Assembly: GCA_023416315.1 (NCBI GenBank)
Contig: JAEZIA010000394.1
Span: 1-13,347, forward strand
Length of the DNA stretch: 13,347 bases
From: Actinomycetes bacterium
GTDB lineage: Bacteria; Actinomycetota; Actinomycetes; Mycobacteriales; Mycobacteriaceae
Direction: 5' to 3'
Shown here: one piece after another, positions 7,175 through 13,347 of the stretch
Layout: each line of letters begins with the position of its first letter
How positions within the stretch are numbered: position 1 is the first letter of the stretch
The notes under the pieces: generated by a model
What the model saw: the letters and a program-made list of their open reading frames with translations, nothing else
What the model was told of the DNA's origin: nothing
The model's database searches: none
Translations under genes and position numbers: made by a program

Positions 7175-8079
7175 TGGCTCGCAGTCACGACGACACCTGG
7201 GACCTGACCTCCAGTGTCGGTGCCACCGCGACGCTGGTGGCAGCCGGAAGGGCGATGGCCACCAAGGATCCCCGCCACCTGATCGACGACCCGTACGCCG
7301 ACCCCCTGGTGCGCGCGGTCGGCATCGACTTCTTCGTCAAGATGATCGACGGCGAACTGGAAACCCCGGCATTCGGCAACCCCGACCAGCTGCAGGCTCG
7401 TGTCGACGGAATGGCCATGCGCGCCAAGTTCTTCGACGACTACTTCATCTCCGCGACGGCCACCGGTATCCGTCAGGCGGTGATCCTGGCGTCCGGACTG
7501 GACTCGCGCGCCTACCGGCTGGCGTGGCCGTCCGGCACCGTCGTGTACGAGATCGACCAGCCCAAGGTAATCGAGTTCAAGACCGGAGTACTCGAGGACC
7601 TCGGTGCTGCGCCCACCGCGCAGCGCCGCACCGTCGGCATCGACCTGCGCGAGGACTGGCCCGCCGCGCTGCGCCAGGCCGGCTTCGACCCCAGCGCGCC
7701 CACCGCGTGGGTGGCCGAGGGGCTGCTGATCTACCTGCCGCCGGAGGCCCAGGACCAGTTGTTCGACACGATCACCGCGCTGAGCGTCCCCGGCAGTACG
7801 GTGGCCACCGAATACGTGCCCGGCATCATGAATTTCGACACCGAGAAGGCCGGCGCAATGACCACGTTCGCACGGCAGCAGGGCCTCGACCTGGACATGG
7901 CGTCGCTGGTCTATCCGGGACCGCGCAGTCACGTGATGGAGTATCTACGTGATAGCGGCTGGGACGTCACCGGGATCGCCACCCCAGATCTCTTCGCGCG
8001 CAACGGCCTGCAGCCGCCCAGCCCGGAGCTGTACGACGCGCTCGGCGAAATCGTCTACGTCAGCGCCACTCTGGGCTGA
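7174..8079 (+). CDS. SAM-dependent methyltransferase, TIGR00027/LCM-like (copy 4)
   Basis: Fourth paralog, 301 residues from ATG 7174, which shares one base with the copy 3 stop (TGATG). A GTG at 7171 would add one Met; AGGA at 7163-7166 is 7 nt from the ATG and 4 nt from the GTG, favouring the ATG. It has MARSHDDTWDLTSSVGATAT, LIDDPYADPLVRAVGIDFF, the SAM motif VILASGLDSRAYRL (103-116), EIDQPKV and AWVAEGLLIYLPPEAQ. The helix before the SAM core is altered (GMAMRAKFFDDYF instead of the AVRTRFFDDFF type). By sequence it looks closest to Rv0725c, the M. tuberculosis copy adjacent to sppA, but that is from memory. Its last 20 bp overlap the end of sppA on the other strand. Confidence 0.9.
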   Translation: MARSHDDTWDLTSSVGATATLVAAGRAMATKDPRHLIDDPYADPLVRAVGIDFFVKMIDGELETPAFGNPDQLQARVDGMAMRAKFFDDYFISATATGIRQAVILASGLDSRAYRLAWPSGTVVYEIDQPKVIEFKTGVLEDLGAAPTAQRRTVGIDLREDWPAALRQAGFDPSAPTAWVAEGLLIYLPPEAQDQLFDTITALSVPGSTVATEYVPGIMNFDTEKAGAMTTFARQQGLDLDMASLVYPGPRSHVMEYLRDSGWDVTGIATPDLFARNGLQPPSPELYDALGEIVYVSATLG

Positions 8080-9901
8080 AGCCCAGCCACAGCAGCTTGC
8101 TGCCGGTTAGGTCCTGTTCGCCCTGATCCAGCACCCCTCTGACCGACTGGCCCACCAGAGTAGCCAGCGCCTCGGGCAGCGATGCGGCCGCCGGTTGGGA
8201 CGAAGGCTTGGGCCGCAGGAAGTCCCGCAATGACGAGCTGGGATAGCTGACCAGTTCGGCCTCGGTGTCGGCGTCCACTCCGGCGAGCACCTTGGCCCGC
8301 CGCACCGCCGTCCGCAGCCCGCCGAGTTCGTCGACCAGCCCTCGCTCGAGGGCGTCGGCTCCGGTCCACACCCGCCCCTGTGCCACCTTCTCAACCGCCT
8401 CGACCGACATGTGGCGCGCCTGCGCCACCCGCTGCACGAAGTCTCGGTAGAACAGGTCGGCCTCGGCTTCGACCAGCGCCTGCTGTTCCGGAGTGAACGG
8501 CGCGTTGACCGACCAGGCATCGGCATTGTCGTTGGTGCGCACGCTGTCCGAGCCCACCCCGAGCCGCTCCTTGAGACCGCGGGCGATCAGCTTTCCGGTC
8601 AGCACCCCGATCGATCCGGTGATCGTGCCCGGATTCGCGACGATCGCGTCGGCGGCCATCGCGATGTAGTAGCCACCCGATGCGGCTACCGCGCCCATCG
8701 ACGCCACCACCGGCTTGCCCTTGGCGCGCAGTCGCGACACTTCCCGCCAGATCGTTTCCGAACCGGTCACCGACCCGCCCGGGCTGTCCACCCGCACCAC
8801 GACGGCGTCCACGTCAGCGTCGGCCCCGACCTCACGCAACGCCGCACCGATGGTGTCCGCGCCGGCGCTGGACCGGCCGAACGGCAGCCCCTTCGGACCG
8901 CCGCGGCCGCTGACGATCGACCCGGCGACAGTCACCACCGCGATCCGGGGGCGCTTCTTGCGGCCGGGGACCGACGGCATCGGCAACGAGGGCCCGCCCT
9001 TGCCGGCCTGGGCATAACGGGACAGGTATAGCCGCGGTGGAGCATTGTCGTCGGCATCGGCGTCGCCGGATTCGGGTGAGATGCCTTCCGGAGGGCAGGA
9101 GCGAAGCGACCCGGGAATAGATTGAGCGCCAGCCAGTTCGGCGACGCGGCTGTAGGCCTCGTCGCGGAAGCCGATGCGGTCGACCAGATGGCCGGCAACC
9201 GCGTCGTCGCGCAGCAGCGGCGCCCGGTTGGCCAGCTCGTCGATCGCGGCGACCTCGATGCCGCGTGACTGGGCGATGGCCTGCCACACCTGGCTGTGCA
9301 GGCTGGCGATCAGCCGTGAGTCGGCTTCGCGGTGGGCGTCGGTGTAGTGGTCCTGGGTGAACAGGTTGACCGCGGACTTGTACTCACCGCGGGCGACGAA
9401 CTGCGCTTCGATCCCGGCCTTGTCCAGCGCGTTCCGCAAAAACAGGGCGTTGGTGGCGAAGCCGATCAGTCCGACGGTTCCATTCGGCTGCATCCACACC
9501 TCGGAGAACGCCGAGGCCAGGTAGTAGGACAGCGTGCCCGGGTAGGTTTCGGCCCACGCCAGCGACGGCTTGACTTCGGTGAACGCGGCGATCGCGGCGC
9601 GCAGTTCCTGCACGGGGCCCGGGGGTGCGGCCGAAAGTTGTACGCGCGCAATCAGTCCGGCCACGCGGGGGTCCTCGGCAGCGCGGTGGATCGCGCGGAC
9701 GGCGTCGCGCAGCAGCATCGGGCGGCCGCCGCCGGTGAGGAAGGTCAGCGGATCGAAATTGCTGGACTCCGGTGGCGCCGTCTGCAGGTCGAGCTCGAGG
9801 ATGCAGCCGTTGGGAACGCCGTGGTGGCGGGCGGTGTCGATGCGGCGCAGTGCGTCACGCAGATCGTCGGCGCCCGGGACGGCGGGCAGGAAGGCGAACA
9901 T
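8060..9901 (-). CDS. sppA: Signal peptide peptidase / protease IV, S49 family
   Basis: A 613-residue two-domain S49 serine protease thought to degrade leftover signal peptides in or at the membrane. As in E. coli SppA, the catalytic dyad is split between the repeats: the Lys in the N-terminal domain is K175 (GEYKSAVNLF) and the nucleophile is S408 in VAASGGYYIAMAADAI of the C-terminal domain, preceded by VDSPGGSVTGSE (371-382). A low-complexity linker lies around 263-318. No N-terminal membrane helix or signal peptide is visible, unlike E. coli SppA, so peripheral attachment or another anchor must be assumed. It starts at ATG 9901 with no Shine-Dalgarno sequence but a TANNNT element exactly 6 nt before it. 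The end overlaps methyltransferase copy 4 by 20 bp. Length is close to that of M. tuberculosis SppA. Confidence 0.93.
   Translation of the reverse strand: MFAFLPAVPGADDLRDALRRIDTARHHGVPNGCILELDLQTAPPESSNFDPLTFLTGGGRPMLLRDAVRAIHRAAEDPRVAGLIARVQLSAAPPGPVQELRAAIAAFTEVKPSLAWAETYPGTLSYYLASAFSEVWMQPNGTVGLIGFATNALFLRNALDKAGIEAQFVARGEYKSAVNLFTQDHYTDAHREADSRLIASLHSQVWQAIAQSRGIEVAAIDELANRAPLLRDDAVAGHLVDRIGFRDEAYSRVAELAGAQSIPGSLRSCPPEGISPESGDADADDNAPPRLYLSRYAQAGKGGPSLPMPSVPGRKKRPRIAVVTVAGSIVSGRGGPKGLPFGRSSAGADTIGAALREVGADADVDAVVVRVDSPGGSVTGSETIWREVSRLRAKGKPVVASMGAVAASGGYYIAMAADAIVANPGTITGSIGVLTGKLIARGLKERLGVGSDSVRTNDNADAWSVNAPFTPEQQALVEAEADLFYRDFVQRVAQARHMSVEAVEKVAQGRVWTGADALERGLVDELGGLRTAVRRAKVLAGVDADTEAELVSYPSSSLRDFLRPKPSSQPAAASLPEALATLVGQSVRGVLDQGEQDLTGSKLLWLGFSPEWR
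8071..8086. terminator. Small hairpin at the convergent ends of methyltransferase copy 4 and sppA
   Basis: CTGGGC-TGAA-GCCCAG gives a 6-bp GC-rich stem with a 4-nt loop; the loop contains the stop codon of the methyltransferase, and the stem is also coding sequence for the last residues of SppA. There is no T tract on either strand. It could act as a weak bidirectional transcription pause where the two convergent transcripts meet. Confidence 0.35.
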
Positions 9902-9907
9902 ATATCG

Positions 9908-9913
9908 AGGCTA
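9908..9913 (-). promoter_or_regulatory. Candidate -10 element of sppA (leaderless)
   Basis: TAGCCT on the minus strand, followed by 6 nt and then the ATG at 9901. The spacing places the transcription start on the first base of the start codon, and no ribosome binding site is present, both as expected of a leaderless mycobacterial mRNA. No -35 is evident. Confidence 0.5.
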
Positions 9914-9947
9914 CCGGCGCTGCGCACGGGGCCGGGCGGCATGCTCG

Positions 9948-9953
9948 TACGGT
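9948..9953 (+). promoter_or_regulatory. Candidate -10 element of the LLM oxidoreductase gene (leaderless)
   Basis: TACGGT, then GGAGTC, then the GTG at 9960: a TANNNT element exactly 6 nt before the start codon, mirroring the arrangement of the divergent sppA. The GGAG inside the 6 nt is too close to the GTG (2 nt) to work well as a Shine-Dalgarno sequence. Confidence 0.45.
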
Positions 9954-9959
9954 GGAGTC

Positions 9960-10886
9960 GTGAAGTACTCGATCTCGGTACCGCAGCTCGATGTCGACGG
10001 CTTCGACGACCAGGGGCTGAGAAGCTACCTGCTGCGCGCCGAGGAACTCGGCTTCGAGGGCGGCTGGACCATGGAGCAGGTGATCGGGCCCGCCCCGATG
10101 ATCGCGCCGATGGAGTTGCTGGCGTGGGCTGCGGCCGGTACCACCACGCTCCGCCTCGGCGTCGCGGTGCTGATCACGTCGCTGCACGATCCGTTGCAGC
10201 TGGCCGCCACGGTCACCGCGGTGGACCGGCTCAGTCACGGTCGACTGGACCTCGGGGTGGCCCCCGGTGGCGGCCGGCGCAAGTTCGAGGCATTCGGCGT
10301 CGACCCGGCGACGTTCATCAGCAGCTTCACCGAGGGCCTGGAGCTGATGAAGGCGGCGTGGTCCGATGAGCCGCGGGTGACCTTCCACGGCCGGTTCCGC
10401 GATGTCGACGATCTGCCGATCGCGCCGAAGCCCGTGCAGCGACCGCATCCGCCGATCTGGTTCGGCGCCAACGCCCCTCGGGCGCTTGCTCGCGCGGTCC
10501 GCCACGGCGACGCGTTCATGGGCGCGGGATCGTCGACGACCGCCGATTTCGCAAAGGCCGTGCAGACCGTGCGTACCGAACTGGCCGAACAGGACAAGGA
10601 TCCGGCCACCTTCCGGATCGGGAAGCGGGTGTACCTGATCGTCGACGACGACGCCGCGCGGGCACGGGAACGGGTGCTGGCCGGGCTGCACCGGATCTAC
10701 GGTTCGATGCCCGGAGTCGAGGCGGTGCCGGTGTCCGGGACGCCGTCTGACGTCACCCGTGGCCTTCGGGAGGTGCTCGACGCCGGCGCGCAGACCCTGT
10801 TGCTGCACCCGCTGGGCGCGAGCTTGGCCGAGGATCGTGAGCAGATGGAACGCCTTGCCGCCGAGGTTATTCCACAGCTGAGCTGA
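9960..10886 (+). CDS. LLM class flavin-dependent oxidoreductase (luciferase-like)
   Basis: A 308-residue luciferase-like monooxygenase/oxidoreductase, a TIM-barrel enzyme using FMN or, as is common in mycobacteria, coenzyme F420. Evidence: the N-terminal strand KYSISVPQLDVDGF, AEELGFEGGWTMEQ (about 28-41), the TTTLRLGVAVLITSLHDPLQLA core, LSHGRLDLGVAPGGG (88-102), KFEAFGVD, and PIAPKPVQRPHPPIWFGANAP (about 156-176), which is a typical family signature. The C-terminus is the usual dehydrogenase-like helix set. I chose GTG 9960 because it gives the expected N-terminus; the open frame continues upstream on base composition only. I cannot tell F420 from FMN or name the substrate. It diverges from sppA across 58 bp; in M. 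tuberculosis I do not recall such a gene here. Confidence 0.88.
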   Translation: MKYSISVPQLDVDGFDDQGLRSYLLRAEELGFEGGWTMEQVIGPAPMIAPMELLAWAAAGTTTLRLGVAVLITSLHDPLQLAATVTAVDRLSHGRLDLGVAPGGGRRKFEAFGVDPATFISSFTEGLELMKAAWSDEPRVTFHGRFRDVDDLPIAPKPVQRPHPPIWFGANAPRALARAVRHGDAFMGAGSSTTADFAKAVQTVRTELAEQDKDPATFRIGKRVYLIVDDDAARARERVLAGLHRIYGSMPGVEAVPVSGTPSDVTRGLREVLDAGAQTLLLHPLGASLAEDREQMERLAAEVIPQLS

Positions 10887-10912
10887 AACATTCGCACCAA
10901 ACTTCCAAAATC

Positions 10913-10942
10913 GGCAAATTCGCCATCATCGCCCGTTAGCAT
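10913..10942 (+). promoter_or_regulatory. Candidate promoter with palindrome upstream of the C39-like gene
   Basis: TAGCAT (10937-10942) fits the TANNNT -10 pattern and would start transcription about 33 nt before the ATG at 10982; GGGGG about 7 nt before the ATG can serve as ribosome binding site. The near-perfect palindrome GGCAAATTCGCC (10913-10924, 10 of 12 positions symmetric) covers the -35 position and could be a regulator site. The 95-bp gap is distinctly AT-richer than the flanking genes. Confidence 0.4.
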
Positions 10943-10981
10943 CGAGCCCCACATAGAAACGATCCGAGCGGGGGCTGGTCG

Positions 10982-12979
10982 ATGGCTGCGGGCACACATC
11001 AGGTTGATCCGGTTGGCGATGCACGAACGCGCCGCCCGCACAACACCCGGATGTGGTTGAACGCCGGAGCTGTGACATTGGGTGTCGGCGCAGCGATGGT
11101 GGCCGGCGCCGCCGTCGCGTCGGCCGACACCGGATCAGCATCGGGGAGCCACGCTTCTAGTGGCGCCGATTCGGGGCCCTCGACGTCACGTTCAACCACC
11201 GCGGCGAAGGCCAAGAGCGCCCGAACCGTGCGGAACACGCCGAAGGCTGCTACTCGGGGTGCGGCGTCGACGAAGGTCGTCGCGAGTGCCGACGACCTCG
11301 CCGAGCGGTCGACACCGGCTCGCGTGGCGGCACCGCGCCGCACGCCAAGCGCTATTACTCTCGCCGCCACCTCGACCACCACGACCGCCAGTGCGCAGCC
11401 GGCCGCGCTGGCGACGCCCACACCGAATCGAATCCTTCAGGGCCTGGCTGAGTTCGGACACAACGTCTACCTGACCGTTGCGAACCAGATCACCGGCATA
11501 CAAGCGAATGCGGCATTGTTCCGCGATGACCTCGCCAACGTCTTCGGCATCTCCCGAGTAACCATCACCAACCCCGGGGTGTACGGCAATCCCGCCCAGA
11601 ACAAACAGTACTTCGTGCCCATGCAGGACTATGTGTCGGCGGCGATCGCCACCGTGGCGATGGCCTACGGCCAACTCACGGGCACCGCACCCGATCTGCC
11701 GGGCTTCACCACTGCCGCACTCAACACCGAGAGCCTGGTCTACCCGGGCTACAAGATCTATCGCGGCGTCGACGCGAACTGGTTCGTGAAGTGGACGGAC
11801 AGTTACGAACTGTTGCAGGACAAGAACGTCCGCGTCATCTCCCGCATTTACTACGGTGATCAACGCAGCAGCGCGATCAACGACCTGGCGGCCGGGCTGC
11901 AAGACCCGACCAAAGTGATGATCGCCGCCATTACGGGTGCCGTCGACGGTCGAACCGCTCCGGGCGAAAAAACCCTGATCGTCCTCGGACTCGACACCAC
12001 GCGGAACGTGGTCACGATCAATGACCCAACCCAGGCCAATGGCCAGGGGCTAGAGATGGACTTCGACGACTTCGTCGATCAGTGGGGCAAGCAGAACTAT
12101 CGGCTCGTCACCGCCCAACTGGCTGACTCGTCGTCTACCCCGCTACCGGCACCCGCCACCAAGCTGGTGTGGTCGCTGCCGGCACCCAACGAGATCGGCC
12201 GCGCACTGCAGAACGCCGGAAAGAACGCCGCCCTGCTCGTCGTGCATCAAATCGAAGGCGCGCAAGCCAATCTCGCCGACCTTGCCAACGATCTCAGCTA
12301 CACCTTCGGGATCATCGATCCCGACATCACGCCGCCGGCGCCCGACAGCGTCGAGTACGGCAACTACGCAAAGAACTATCCGTACTTCATCTTCCAAGGT
12401 GACTACCCCACCTGCCTGATCATGGCGACGGCCGCCATCATCGGGCAGCTGCGGGGCGGGGCAATGGACCCCAATCTGGGACAACAGATCCTCGACCAGG
12501 CGACCTCCACGCCGAGCGGGGTGTATCCCGGCGAAACGATCTACGAGCCGACCGCCGACAAAGAGAACGGCTTGCATTGGGGCACCAACAGCGCCGACGC
12601 CGTCAAGCTCCTGAACATGAACGGCGTCAACGCGGACTGGACCACGTACCTCAAGAGCCAGGGCGACGTTGCGCTCGACGCGATGACCGCGGCGCTGAGC
12701 CAGAACCAGGGTGTGATCGTCGCGGTCGCCAGCAACGTCATCTGGAACGCTTACACCCGCAAGTATTTCAACGAGACGCGGCGGCAGCCCCGTCCCGGCG
12801 GTGTAACGAGCGATCACGCCGTCGTGGTCCTCAGTGTGGACATGACCAAAGGCGTCGTCTACATCAACGACAGCGCGTTGGAGAACGGGCAGGGTTTCCC
12901 GATACCACTCGACGAGTTCAAAAAGGCATGGCAGTACAGCAGTTACTCGCTGATCACCGCCGAACTCCGCGCCACCTAG
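10982..12979 (+). CDS. Secreted protein with tandem C39-like peptidase domains, first one degenerate
   Basis: 665 residues. A basic n-region (RTRRPHNTR, 15-23), a hydrophobic stretch (about 25-46) and ASA-D give a signal peptide likely cut after A48. An Ala/Ser/Thr-rich, Lys/Arg-containing linker follows (49-148), then two homologous domains at about 149-382 and 403-664. They share NQITGIQAN/HQIEGAQAN, VYPG..IY, and INDP..NGQG/INDS..NGQG followed by a D-F/E-F helix and LVTAQL/LITAEL. Domain 2 has a plausible papain-like (C39/C39_2) active site: Q472, C478 (GDYPTC), H612 (SDHAVVVLSVD) and D630; the Q-to-C spacing of 6 equals that of papain. In domain 1 the aligned residues are M214, A220, K330 and D348, so it should be inactive. 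The substrate is unknown; protein or peptide bonds at the cell surface are an inference from the fold. This stand-alone form is unlike C39 domains fused to ABC transporters. The coding and secretion calls are strong, the enzyme class moderate. Confidence 0.82.
   Translation: MAAGTHQVDPVGDARTRRPHNTRMWLNAGAVTLGVGAAMVAGAAVASADTGSASGSHASSGADSGPSTSRSTTAAKAKSARTVRNTPKAATRGAASTKVVASADDLAERSTPARVAAPRRTPSAITLAATSTTTTASAQPAALATPTPNRILQGLAEFGHNVYLTVANQITGIQANAALFRDDLANVFGISRVTITNPGVYGNPAQNKQYFVPMQDYVSAAIATVAMAYGQLTGTAPDLPGFTTAALNTESLVYPGYKIYRGVDANWFVKWTDSYELLQDKNVRVISRIYYGDQRSSAINDLAAGLQDPTKVMIAAITGAVDGRTAPGEKTLIVLGLDTTRNVVTINDPTQANGQGLEMDFDDFVDQWGKQNYRLVTAQLADSSSTPLPAPATKLVWSLPAPNEIGRALQNAGKNAALLVVHQIEGAQANLADLANDLSYTFGIIDPDITPPAPDSVEYGNYAKNYPYFIFQGDYPTCLIMATAAIIGQLRGGAMDPNLGQQILDQATSTPSGVYPGETIYEPTADKENGLHWGTNSADAVKLLNMNGVNADWTTYLKSQGDVALDAMTAALSQNQGVIVAVASNVIWNAYTRKYFNETRRQPRPGGVTSDHAVVVLSVDMTKGVVYINDSALENGQGFPIPLDEFKKAWQYSSYSLITAELRAT
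11420..12973 (+). repeat. Internal tandem duplication of the C39-like domain (protein level)
   Basis: Residues about 149-382 and 403-664 of the secreted protein align over their whole length, with constant offsets of 254 in the first helix, 258 at the nucleophile region and 282 at the His/Asp region, so the second copy carries about 28 more residues of insertions. Identity is low outside the motifs, so the duplication is old; no nucleotide-level repeat is obvious. Confidence 0.75.
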
Positions 12980-12985
12980 GCGCCG

Positions 12986-13029
12986 CAACAGAAGAAAGCC
13001 CCCGCCGTGGCGGGGGCTTTCTTCTGTTG
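12986..13029. terminator. Bidirectional intrinsic terminator between the C39-like gene and rplO
   Basis: A perfect inverted repeat with 21-nt arms and a 2-nt centre (effectively a 20-bp stem with a CGTG loop). The inner stem is CCCCCGCC/GGCGGGGG, and each arm's outer half is AG/A-rich on one side and CTTTCTTCTG on the other, so both strands end in a pyrimidine/T-rich stretch after the GC stem. It begins 7 bp after the stop of the C39-like gene and ends 8 bp before the rplO stop, serving convergent transcripts. Confidence 0.92.
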
Positions 13030-13036
13030 TCTTGCT

Positions 13037-13347
13037 TTACAGTTCGGTGGCCGAACCGCCGGCGGCGGTGATGGCCTCGCGGGCGCTGCCGCTGAACTTG
13101 TGGGCGGTGACGTCGACCTTGACGGTCAGCTTGCCGTCGCCGAGCACCTTGACGGGCACGTTCTTGCGAACGAGTCCGTTGGCCACCAACTCGTCAACAC
13201 CGACGGTGCCGCCCTGCGGGAAGGCCTTGTTCAGGTCGCCGACGTTGACGACGGCGTACTCGGTGCGGAACCGGTTACGGAAACCCTTGAGCTTGGGCAG
13301 CCGCATGTGGATCGGCATCTGCCCGCCCTCGAAGGTCACCGGCACGT
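13037..13347 (-). CDS. rplO: Ribosomal protein L15, C-terminal part (partial)
   Basis: The 3' 103 codons of rplO; the start is beyond the right edge. L15 is a late-assembling protein of the 50S subunit. The fragment holds the conserved FEGGQMPIHMRLPKLKGFRN segment, the TEYAVVNVGDLNKAF strand, VDELVANGLVRKNVPVKVLGDG and the C-terminal FSGSAREAITAAGGSATEL. The codon at 13343-13345 is GTG, but it is internal (the L15 family has PVTFEGGQ well inside the protein), so it should not be taken as the start. The gene ends in a strong terminator rather than running into secY. Confidence 0.95.
   Translation of the reverse strand, partial: VPVTFEGGQMPIHMRLPKLKGFRNRFRTEYAVVNVGDLNKAFPQGGTVGVDELVANGLVRKNVPVKVLGDGKLTVKVDVTAHKFSGSAREAITAAGGSATEL

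Noticed and set aside
9570..9959. Open frame upstream of the LLM oxidoreductase start
   Set aside because: It is antisense to sppA, Ser/Arg-rich, and unlike LLM proteins; the true N-terminus begins at 9960.
10996..11053. Possible twin-arginine (Tat) signal in the C39-like protein
   Set aside because: There is an RR pair, but it is six residues from the hydrophobic core and lacks the S/T-RR-x-F-L-K pattern, so a Sec-type signal is more likely.
10982..12979. C39 domain as part of a bacteriocin or double-glycine leader export system
   Set aside because: No ABC transporter, membrane-fusion protein or small GG-leader peptide gene is adjacent, and the protein itself is secreted.
1..13347. Mobile elements, CRISPR arrays, tRNA or rRNA genes
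   Set aside because: No transposase or integrase reading frame, no spaced direct repeats, and no cloverleaf or rRNA-like stretch was found; nearly all of the window is accounted for by protein genes.

Overview
The window looks like the chromosome of a mycobacterium, most likely a rapid grower (Mycolicibacterium type). It is GC-rich, and the rplO / sppA / TIGR00027-type methyltransferases / secY-adk-map-sigL-rslA-marR order matches what I recall of the M. tuberculosis Rv0723-Rv0737 region, seen here in reverse. Species cannot be fixed from the sequence alone.

Left part (1-4134, all minus strand): secY, adk, map, sigL, rslA and the start of a MarR-type regulator, read right to left. secY-adk overlap by 4 bp, adk-map are 6 bp apart and sigL-rslA overlap by 4 bp, so translation is probably coupled within these groups. 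SecY is the membrane translocation channel, Map removes initiator methionine and Adk balances adenine nucleotides. sigL has its own promoter-like element (TGAACC, 16 bp, CGTATC) that fits the SigL autoregulatory consensus as I remember it, so the sigma/anti-sigma pair can be expressed separately from the housekeeping genes upstream.

Middle (4421-8079, plus strand): four tandem paralogous S-adenosylmethionine-dependent methyltransferases with 4-bp or 1-bp overlaps or a 4-bp gap, evidently one operon. They face sppA, a two-domain S49 protease on the minus strand, and the last methyltransferase and sppA overlap tail to tail by 20 bp around a small hairpin. sppA is divergent from an LLM-type flavin-dependent oxidoreductase; both start codons sit exactly 6 nt behind a TANNNT element, suggesting leaderless transcripts.

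Right part (10982-13347): a large secreted protein with two tandem C39-like (papain-fold) domains, the first without its catalytic Cys and His and the second apparently intact, then a 44-nt perfect inverted repeat acting as a shared terminator with the 3' end of rplO (ribosomal protein L15).

rplO and secY are usually adjacent in the bacterial spc operon. Here about 8.9 kb of methyltransferase, protease, oxidoreductase and secreted-peptidase genes lies between them. The most unusual items are the duplicated peptidase/pseudopeptidase protein, the four-gene methyltransferase array and the sigL promoter. No RNA genes, CRISPR arrays, insertion sequences or phage genes were seen.
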